DNA from: an uncultured Bacteroidota bacterium | Lineage (GTDB): Bacteria; Bacteroidota; Bacteroidia; Bacteroidales; WCHB1-69 | Assembly (NCBI GenBank): GCA_902786595.1 | Contig: CADADB010000017.1 | Span: 21,096 to 73,725 of the forward strand | Length of the DNA stretch: 52,630 nucleotides | Direction: 5' to 3' | Shown here: piece by piece, positions 47,683-52,630 of the stretch | How positions within the stretch are numbered: position 1 is the stretch's first letter | Layout: each line of letters starts with the position of its first letter | Program-made: the position numbers and the translations under genes | Notes under the pieces: generated by a model | Databases searched by the model: none | Seen by the model: only the letters and a program-made list of their open reading frames with translations | What the model was told of the DNA's origin: nothing

Positions 47683-47880
47683 CTACACGGCAACTCCCGT
47701 GCGCAGGACATCATCATACAAGGGTGAAGGATAGCGTTCCTCCAGAAGGACAGGCTCGATAAGCGTATTCAGTTTCCGGGAGGCAGTCCAAAGTTTTGTG
47801 GTGGCGGTCAGCCAGTCGCCGTCCAGCAACGGCACCACGACGGCAATGTCAATGTCGCTGCCGCTGCCGTCATGTGTCAA
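47683..47880 (-). pseudogene. 3' remnant of a MNT-type nucleotidyltransferase gene
   Basis: On the minus strand the frame reads GSGSDIDIAVVVPLLDGDWL and ends PSPLYDDVLRTGVAV. This is the G-S-x-x-S-D-I-D-I-A-V metal site and typical C-terminus of small (MNT/Pol beta-type) nucleotidyltransferases. The N-terminal part (F-G-S-R-A-R-G) is missing. Before GSGSD the frame reads through DNA belonging to a plus-strand gene remnant, so a junction lies near 47865-47890. Confidence 0.6.
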
Positions 47881-48367
47881 GGACAACGTGTCGCACTTCC
47901 CCAAGCTGCCGTCCAACAGAAACTCCTACGAGGACTTCGCCGTCCTGGAAGGGGACATCGTGATGATTAACGTCCAGCGCTTCTACCACATCTACTGCTC
48001 CCGAGACATGGGAGAACTCAAGTACACCACCCAAGGCACCTTCGGCGGCAAGTCCATGAAGGCCAACCTTGAGATCTACCATCCAGGCTTCAAGCCCAAG
48101 CTGCTCGGCTTCATCGCCTCCGTGATGAACTCCGAGGCCATCATCCTCGCCCGCCTCAATAACGGCGACATCCACATGCTCGGCGATGAAGACCGCGGCG
48201 CGGAAATCGGCGAGAACGTGGAGGCCAGCTCCGGCAAGGCCGTCACCGACAACAACGGCGCGACCGTCTCCTTTGTCTATGACACCCCCACCGCTCAGGT
48301 CTATACCGGCGTGATGGACTCCCTCATCGGACAGTCCACCAACCTCGACGACCAAGTGACCCCATAA
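47876..48367 (+). pseudogene. 5'-truncated gene, possibly phage structural
   Basis: A GC-rich frame of about 160 residues with no credible start: SYEDFAVLEGDIVMINVQRF, ELKYTTQGTFGGKSMKANLE, ILARLNNGDIHMLGDEDRGA, VTDNNGATVSFVYDTPTAQV and a final DDQVTP. The beta-rich layout recalls phage tail or head structural proteins, but this is only a resemblance. Its 5' end is replaced by the nucleotidyltransferase remnant. Confidence 0.5.
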
Positions 48368-48404
48368 CCCAAAATCGCATTTTCGGTTGTTTGATCAGTT
48401 TTTG

Positions 48405-48436
48405 AAAGCCGTTGCAGTTTGTGACGGCTTTTTTTG
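48405..48436 (+). terminator. Terminator after the truncated gene
   Basis: AAGCCGT (48406-48412) pairs with ACGGCTT (48424-48430), then T7. Confidence 0.8.
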
Positions 48437-48444
48437 TAGTTTTG
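48437..48444 (+). promoter_or_regulatory. Promoter -7 box TAGTTTTG
   Basis: TAnnTTTG box directly after the terminator, 26 bases before ATG 48470. Confidence 0.55.
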
Positions 48445-48469
48445 CCGCATGAATGTTTTCGAAATCATT

Positions 48470-48679
48470 ATGCGAAAGATAAAAACCATTGGAGCGATTG
48501 CGTTAGCAAGTATAGTGATTGGTGCCATTGGCACAGTTGCCGAATGGCGTTACATGAATATTAGTGAAGGTGAGGATAATTGGTTGGCCTTTATCTTTTT
48601 TGCGAGCATTCTTTCTGTACTTTTTTTTATGGTCTTTATTACATGGTACGCTAAAAACACTAAAAACAAGGATAAATAA
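48470..48679 (+). CDS. Small two-helix membrane protein
   Basis: 69 residues from ATG 48470. Two hydrophobic helices (IGAIALASIVIGAIGTVA and AFIFFASILSVLFFMVFITW) are joined by a short acidic loop, with a Lys/Asn-rich C-terminus. No family recognised. An in-frame ATG at 48449 is at the expected transcription start and therefore less likely. The secreted two-repeat protein follows 52 bases on. Confidence 0.6.
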   Translation: MRKIKTIGAIALASIVIGAIGTVAEWRYMNISEGEDNWLAFIFFASILSVLFFMVFITWYAKNTKNKDK

Positions 48680-48731
48680 CAATCTGATAGATATTTTTCT
48701 TTAGTTATGTCAATATAAAAATATTATTGAT

Positions 48732-49133
48732 ATGAATAGAATAATTTTCATTTCCGTGTTACTTTTGCTCGCTGTTCCTGCTTTTTCACAAAGTGATATT
48801 CCGTATGCGCCACAAAGTGTTTCAGAGCCTCAAGACGGAGCTATCTATAAATTATTCCCCACTCAAAACATCTGGACTTTTTTGAAATTAGATACAAGAA
48901 ACGGCAGAATTTGGCAGGTGCAATTTTCCGTTCAAGATATAGATGATAGTTTTGAGGTCCCACTATCTACAACCTATCTTGTTGAAACAGGCAAAGAGAA
49001 AAATGGTAGATTCACATTGTACCCGACCAGCAACATCTATAATTTCATTCTTTTAGACCAAATAGATGGTAGAACATGGCAAGTTCAATGGTCAGCCAAA
49101 CCGAATAATAGAGGTATTATTCCTATTAAATAG
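48732..49133 (+). CDS. Secreted protein with two WQVQ-type repeats
   Basis: 133 residues. Signal peptide NRIIFISVLLLLAVPAFS. The mature part is two copies of a unit of about 45-50 residues: YKLFPTQNIWTFLKLDTRNG then RIWQVQFS, and FTLYPTSNIYNFILLDQIDG then RTWQVQWS. This beta-hairpin-rich repeat is one I associate with small Bacteroidota secreted proteins of unknown function. Probably periplasmic or extracellular. Confidence 0.75.
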   Translation: MNRIIFISVLLLLAVPAFSQSDIPYAPQSVSEPQDGAIYKLFPTQNIWTFLKLDTRNGRIWQVQFSVQDIDDSFEVPLSTTYLVETGKEKNGRFTLYPTSNIYNFILLDQIDGRTWQVQWSAKPNNRGIIPIK

Positions 49134-49227
49134 TTTTTCTTTTGGGCGACCGGGCACGCTATCCGCTCAAACTGCGCCCTAAAGGGCTTGTAACCGTTTC
49201 TATCGTTGTCGCGGTATTAAGGAAAAA

Positions 49228-49264
49228 GAAAAACGCAGTCAAACAGCACGACTGCGTTTTTCTT
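49228..49264 (+). terminator. Terminator of the two-repeat protein gene
   Basis: AAACGCAGTC (49231-49240) pairs with GACTGCGTTT (49250-49259), with T5 after. A-runs before it also allow use from the minus strand. Confidence 0.85.
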
Positions 49265-49336
49265 ATGCCGTTCCATAGCGAGACAGATGTTTAAGGCATC
49301 TTTGGCCACAAACAGGAGCAATCGAAAGCAGGGGAG

Positions 49337-50722
49337 TTATAGACAAGGCACCATATACAGCGGTATGTAGAGATAATCCCCATCCCATTCAACATCACCT
49401 GTGTGAACGATATAGGCTTGCGACAGATGAGTTGAGTATTTCTTGAGGCATTTCTCCATTGAGACGGTGGAGAATCCGGTGGAGGATTTCACCTCGATGG
49501 GCGAAATGTTATGTCGGCTGGTAATCGTGCTTTTCGCGATGAGGAAGTCTATCTCCATCCGATCGTCCTTGTTTTCCCTGGATGAGTTGGAGTAGAAGAA
49601 CAACTTGCAGTCATTGGCCACGAGCATCTGCGCCACGATATTCTCCATCAGCATCCCAGCGTTGATTTCCAGCTTGTCTTTGAGAATCTTCTGGTAAAGT
49701 TGTTCCGAGACAATCCCCCGCTCATTGAAGGCATGGCTAATCATCAAGCCGGTGTCGTTCATATAGCATTTCAGTGAATTGTCTTTTTGTTTGAGGCCCA
49801 ATCCGATGCTGGGTTCTGTGGTGTTGAAGGCCAAGTTCACCATCTTGGCATCGCGCAGCCAAAAGAACGCGCTGGCGTAATTGCGGAAGCGGGCATTCTT
49901 GTCCAAGTCGGCCAACTGGAACTTATGGTCGTGCAGTTGAAGTTGTGCGGGGATGGCTTCATAGATGGAATTCACTTTGGTGGCGTATTTGCCGGCATAG
50001 CGGTCGATGCAGTTATGGTAAAGGTTGAGTATCTGTCGCTTTATGCGGTCCACATCTTCGAACGAGCGGGTGTCCTGGTATTCCAGTATGGCTTGGGGCA
50101 TACCGCCGACAATCAGGTAGAGGCGGAAGTAGTCCATGATTTTTCGATGCATTGACTGGCCCACGGGCTCTTGTGTGGCGAACTTCATGCGGATAAAGTC
50201 CATCAGCGTTTCCTCTCCCATTGCCCAGAGGAACTCTTCGAAGTCCATAGGGTGCATATCTATCTTCTCCTCCTCGGACGGCACCAAATAGTCTTCTTCT
50301 TTCTTGTCTTCGTCTTTCTTTTTCTTCTGCGTGCTCGTTTTCATACCCAGCAGGGAGCCTGTCTCCAGATAGTCGTACCGACCATCTTCCACTAGATACT
50401 TGATGGAGGCACGGGCGGCTGGGCAGAACTCGATTTCGTCGAATACGATGATTGACTCACGCGGATACAGCCTGGTGGAGAAATAGGTGCTCAGATAGGT
50501 AAAGAGCATGTCAAGGTTGTCTTTGTAGTTCTTGAACAGGTCTTTGATGTCGTCGCCCACTTTGAAGAAGTCAATCAGGATATAGCTTTTGTACTCCCTT
50601 TGGGCAAACTCCCTCACAATGTAGCTTTTACCCACACGACGGGCACCTTCTATCATCAAGGCAGACTTGCCTTTGCGCTTGTTTTTCCAGAGGAGCAAAT
50701 GGTCGTAAATTTTTCTTTTCAT
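49337..50722 (-). CDS. AAA+ ATPase with DUF4143 domain
   Basis: 461 residues from ATG 50722 (a GTG lies just before). Walker A IEGARRVGKSYIVREFAQ, Walker B ESIIVFDEIEFCPAA, sensor-like GSLLGMK; then a Lys/Glu-rich insertion (about 135-155) and a C-terminal DUF4143 nuclease-like domain with EIDFLIAKS...SPIEVKSSTG, the E-x-D/E-x-K pattern of PD-(D/E)XK folds. Such orphan ATPases are widespread in Bacteroidota accessory DNA; the role is not settled. Monocistronic; the promoter region has three direct repeats. Confidence 0.92.
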   Translation of the reverse strand: MKRKIYDHLLLWKNKRKGKSALMIEGARRVGKSYIVREFAQREYKSYILIDFFKVGDDIKDLFKNYKDNLDMLFTYLSTYFSTRLYPRESIIVFDEIEFCPAARASIKYLVEDGRYDYLETGSLLGMKTSTQKKKKDEDKKEEDYLVPSEEEKIDMHPMDFEEFLWAMGEETLMDFIRMKFATQEPVGQSMHRKIMDYFRLYLIVGGMPQAILEYQDTRSFEDVDRIKRQILNLYHNCIDRYAGKYATKVNSIYEAIPAQLQLHDHKFQLADLDKNARFRNYASAFFWLRDAKMVNLAFNTTEPSIGLGLKQKDNSLKCYMNDTGLMISHAFNERGIVSEQLYQKILKDKLEINAGMLMENIVAQMLVANDCKLFFYSNSSRENKDDRMEIDFLIAKSTITSRHNISPIEVKSSTGFSTVSMEKCLKKYSTHLSQAYIVHTGDVEWDGDYLYIPLYMVPCL

Positions 50723-50723
50723 C

Positions 50724-50803
50724 ACGGAATCAAAGTTTGGTTAATCATCAAATTGCACGAAATCAAGGGTGTGCAGATATAGTTTTCTACACGAAATCAA
50801 GGG
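50724..50803. promoter_or_regulatory. Three direct repeats ACGAAATCAAGGG upstream of the ATPase gene
   Basis: Exact copies at 50757-50769 and 50791-50803 and a degenerate one (ACGGAATCAAAG) near 50723-50734. Spacing is 33-34 bases, about three helical turns, between the -7 box and the start codon. Confidence 0.7.
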
Positions 50804-50811
50804 CAAAGATA
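50804..50811 (-). promoter_or_regulatory. Promoter -7 box TATCTTTG (ATPase gene)
   Basis: Minus-strand TAnnTTTG box directly next to the outermost direct repeat. Confidence 0.7.
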
Positions 50812-50868
50812 CATTATTTTTGAAAATCTCAACAAACATTTTGTCCCGTTTCTGTCCCGATTTACGAA

Positions 50869-50905
50869 AAAAGCAGCGTTTTTACATCTGTAAATCGCTG
50901 CTTTT
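50869..50905. terminator. Terminator of the tRNA-Gly gene
   Basis: AAAAGCAGCG (50869-50878) pairs with CGCTGCTTTT (50896-50905). On the minus strand it follows tRNA-Gly by about 11 bases. Confidence 0.8.
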
Positions 50906-50915
50906 CAGTGTTTTG

Positions 50916-50988
50916 AGCGGTAAACGGGGTTCGAACCCGCGACCTGCGGCTTGGGAAGCCGCCGCTCTGCCAACTGAGCTACTACCGC
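50916..50988 (-). tRNA. tRNA-Gly (anticodon CCC)
   Basis: Acceptor GCGGTAG/TTACCGC, anticodon stem GCGGC/GCCGC with loop TTCCCAA, T-loop TTCGAAC. CCA is not encoded. A second Gly isoacceptor besides the TCC one at 9296. Confidence 0.95.
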
Positions 50989-50991
50989 GTT

Positions 50992-51064
50992 TCTGGCTAT
51001 TAGCTTTTGGCTGTTAGCTGTTAGCAGCTAATGGCCAATGGCTAATGGCTAATGGCTAATAGCC
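50992..51064 (-). repeat. GCCATTA/GCTATTA heptamer array after ychF
   Basis: On the minus strand about nine units (GCTATTA, GCCATTA, GCCATTG, GCTGCTA, ACAGCTA) follow the ychF stop TAA. Confidence 0.88.
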
Positions 51065-51066
51065 GA

Positions 51067-52164
51067 TTATACATTGAATCGAATGTGCAGGATGTCGCCG
51101 TCTTGCACTTCGTAGTTCTTGCCTTCGACCGCCAACTTGCCGGCCTCTTTGCATTTCAGCTCCGACCCGTATTTCACCAGGTCGTCGTATTTTATGACCT
51201 CCGCACGGATGAAGCCGCGCTCCAGGTCGCTGTGGATGACGCCCGCCGCCTGCGGTGCCAACATGCCCCGCGTGATTGTCCAGGCGCGGTTCTCCTTGCC
51301 ACCGACGGTGAAGAAGGAGATGAGGTCCAGCATCTTGTAGGCCGCACGGATCACCTTGTTGACGCCCGGCTCGGTCAAGCCCACGTCGGCCAAGAAGGCC
51401 TTGCGGTCCTCTTCGCTCTCCAACTCGGCGATTTCGGATTCGATTTTGGCCGCGATGACCAACATCTCTCCGCCGTGCTCTTCCACATATTTCTTCACGG
51501 CCTCGGAATAGGCGTTCCCGGTGGCCGCGTCATCGTCATTCACATTGCACACGAACATCACGGGTTTCTCGGTGAGCAGCATCATGTCGGCCACCACCGC
51601 CTTCTCGTCGGGCGTGACCTCCAGGGTGCGCACATTCTGGAAACCTTCCAGATGTTCCTTATATTTCAACAGAACAGCAAGGTCGTGCTTGGCGGTCTTC
51701 TCGCCGACTTTCGCGGCTTTCTCCACCTTGGTGATCTTGCGTTCAATCTGTTCCAAATCCTTGCATTGCAGCTCAAAATCGACAATCTCGATGTCTCTCA
51801 CCGGATCCACGGAACCTTCCTCGTGGGGGAGGGCAGGGTTGTCGAAGCAGCGCAGCACGTGGATGAGTGCGTCGCAGAGACGCACGTCCGCGAGGAAGCT
51901 GTTGCCGATGCCGGCGCCCTGGCTCGCACCCTTGGCCAAACCGGGGATATCCACCAAGTCCAAGTTGGCGAACACCAATTTGTCGGCATGGATGAACGTG
52001 TCGATGTGCATCAGACGCTCGTCGGGCACCTGACACACGCCGATGTTGGACTTGTTGGTGCTATACGCGAAATCTGTCACCTCCGCCTTCGTGTTGGAGA
52101 TGCAGTTGAACATCGTGGTCTTACCCGAGTTCGTCAGTCCTACTATGCCGCATTTTAATCCCAT
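51067..52164 (-). CDS. ychF: Redox-regulated ATPase YchF/Obg-like
   Basis: 365 residues, the usual length. G1 motif GLTNSGKTTMFNCIS, G3 DIPGLAKGASQGAGIGNSFLA, long coiled-coil insertion (about 125-200), and C-terminal TGS-like domain (GWTITRGMLAPQAAGVIHSDLERGFIRAEVI-type block). Ribosome-associated P-loop ATPase that prefers ATP over GTP and is linked to the stress response. The start is preceded by an AACCAATAACCATT repeat. nfu lies upstream on the same strand. Confidence 0.96.
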   Translation of the reverse strand: MGLKCGIVGLTNSGKTTMFNCISNTKAEVTDFAYSTNKSNIGVCQVPDERLMHIDTFIHADKLVFANLDLVDIPGLAKGASQGAGIGNSFLADVRLCDALIHVLRCFDNPALPHEEGSVDPVRDIEIVDFELQCKDLEQIERKITKVEKAAKVGEKTAKHDLAVLLKYKEHLEGFQNVRTLEVTPDEKAVVADMMLLTEKPVMFVCNVNDDDAATGNAYSEAVKKYVEEHGGEMLVIAAKIESEIAELESEEDRKAFLADVGLTEPGVNKVIRAAYKMLDLISFFTVGGKENRAWTITRGMLAPQAAGVIHSDLERGFIRAEVIKYDDLVKYGSELKCKEAGKLAVEGKNYEVQDGDILHIRFNV

Positions 52165-52300
52165 TTGTAATGGTTATTGGTTATAGGTTATTGGTTATTG
52201 AGGTTTAGAGTTTATTGTTTATTGTTTAGAGTTTAGAGTAAAGGGTTATAGTCTCTTTTCCCGAAAGCTAACAGCCAATAGCTAAAAGCTAAAAGCCGAG
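52165..52300 (-). repeat. Compound heptamer arrays between nfu and ychF
   Basis: On the minus strand: GCTTTTA/GCTATTG/GCTGTTA units starting inside the end of nfu, then ACTCTAA/ACAATAA units, then AACCTATA/AACCAATA units leading to the ychF ATG. Again the 3'-type is at the stop and the 5'-type at the start. Confidence 0.85.
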
Positions 52301-52537
52301 AACAATGTCCTCTACGTGGTCAATTTCGGGCAAATAGTGTTTGATCGTCTGTTCCACGCCGTTCTTGAGGGTCATCTTGGCGTGGGGGCAGGTGCCGCAC
52401 GCGCCTTGCAGACGCACTTTCACGACATTTTCGGGGGTGAGTTCCACAAATTCGATGTTGCCGCCGTCCTGCACTAAGTAGGGGCGGATCTGGTCGATGA
52501 TCGAGATGACCTTCTGTTCTAACGTGGCGTATTCCAT
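52289..52537 (-). CDS. NifU C-terminal-domain (Nfu-type) iron-sulfur scaffold protein
   Basis: 82 residues from ATG 52537. The single Nfu domain has IRPYLVQDGGNIEFVEL and the cluster-binding pair in LQGACGTCPHAKMTLKNGVE (C-x-x-C). It carries [4Fe-4S] clusters to client enzymes. The TAG stop and the preceding Phe codon lie in GCTTTTA-type repeat units. The start at 52537 agrees with the -7 box at 52556; a longer in-frame start at 52606 would precede the promoter. Confidence 0.92.
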   Translation of the reverse strand: MEYATLEQKVISIIDQIRPYLVQDGGNIEFVELTPENVVKVRLQGACGTCPHAKMTLKNGVEQTIKHYLPEIDHVEDIVLGF

Positions 52538-52555
52538 ATCTTCAAAATTAGGCGG

Positions 52556-52563
52556 CAAAAATA
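52556..52563 (-). promoter_or_regulatory. Promoter -7 box TATTTTTG (Nfu-type gene)
   Basis: Minus-strand TAnnTTTG box 19 bases before ATG 52537. The last 67 bases of the window are AT-rich with nothing else seen. Confidence 0.7.
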
Positions 52564-52630
52564 ATAAAAATGTGAATGCACTTGACGATTCATGAAAAAT
52601 ATTCATTTCGTTCAGAAAAGGATATTTTAT

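Overview
The window is a piece of a Bacteroidota chromosome, most likely an uncultured Bacteroidales anaerobe of a gut-type habitat. The evidence is the recurrent -7 promoter box TAnnTTTG close upstream of many genes, FISUMP-domain surface proteins, a type IX secretion (T9SS) Plug-type protein together with a subtilase that ends in a T9SS-like C-terminal domain, and Bacteroidota-typical families (DUF4199, DUF5618, DUF4159, LuxC-like acyl-CoA reductase, methylmalonyl-CoA epimerase). Translation uses the standard bacterial code. Assignments come from reading the sequence only; no database search was run.

Layout. 1-9.1 kb: the 3' part of a large multi-Ig/FISUMP surface protein, a DUF5618 protein, an orphan sensor histidine kinase, a LuxC-like reductase, malic enzyme and, divergently, a secreted TlpA-type thioredoxin protein. 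9.3-9.6 kb: a Gly-Tyr-Thr tRNA operon. 9.9-12.1 kb: acpP-fabF-rnc. 12.2-18.1 kb: a DUF4159 protein, a secreted nuclease/phosphatase, a prohibitin-like protein, and a convergent translationally coupled pair (lipocalin-like protein plus a PEP-synthase/rifampin-phosphotransferase-like enzyme). 18.5-26.4 kb: lipoprotein, tRNA-Ser, pepD, a higBA-type toxin-antitoxin pair, cysteine desulfidase, pgi and a sodium:solute symporter. 26.6-33 kb: subtilase, aqpZ, outer-membrane protein, cupin and C69 dipeptidase. 33-44.2 kb: radC-DUF58, a secreted small protein with a propeller/thioredoxin partner, an ECF sigma factor, T9SS Plug, a second FISUMP protein, GT2-DUF4199-mce, an ICMT-like methyltransferase and rplS. 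44.5-49.2 kb: an accessory, partly decayed, locally AT-rich island (WG-repeat protein, small orphan genes, a truncated nucleotidyltransferase butted against a truncated structural-type gene, a gene with a nonsense codon). 49.3-52.6 kb: DUF4143 ATPase, tRNA-Gly, ychF and a NifU-domain gene.

Housekeeping logic: fatty-acid synthesis (acpP, fabF), central carbon (malic enzyme, pgi, mce of the propionate route), dipeptide use (pepD, C69 dipeptidase), cell-surface export (T9SS) and translation (rplS, tRNAs, ychF).

The most unusual aspect is between the genes. Nearly every spacer carries short tandem repeats of about 7 (sometimes 8) bases. Different repeat families occupy different places. C-rich ACCCTTA/ACCATTA-type arrays run up to start codons in the sense orientation. 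TGAATGC, GATGAGRC, GCTRTTA and AAGACTT-type arrays follow genes and often supply the stop codon itself, even the last residues of the protein. A second layer is a family of perfect palindromes (GTAGAGACG...CGTCTCTAC type) whose centres differ yet stay self-complementary. One relative lies inside, and in frame with, the C69 dipeptidase gene. A third layer is a longer dispersed element containing GGTAGCGCATGG-like sequence. Together these look like an organised and apparently little-described intergenic repeat landscape.
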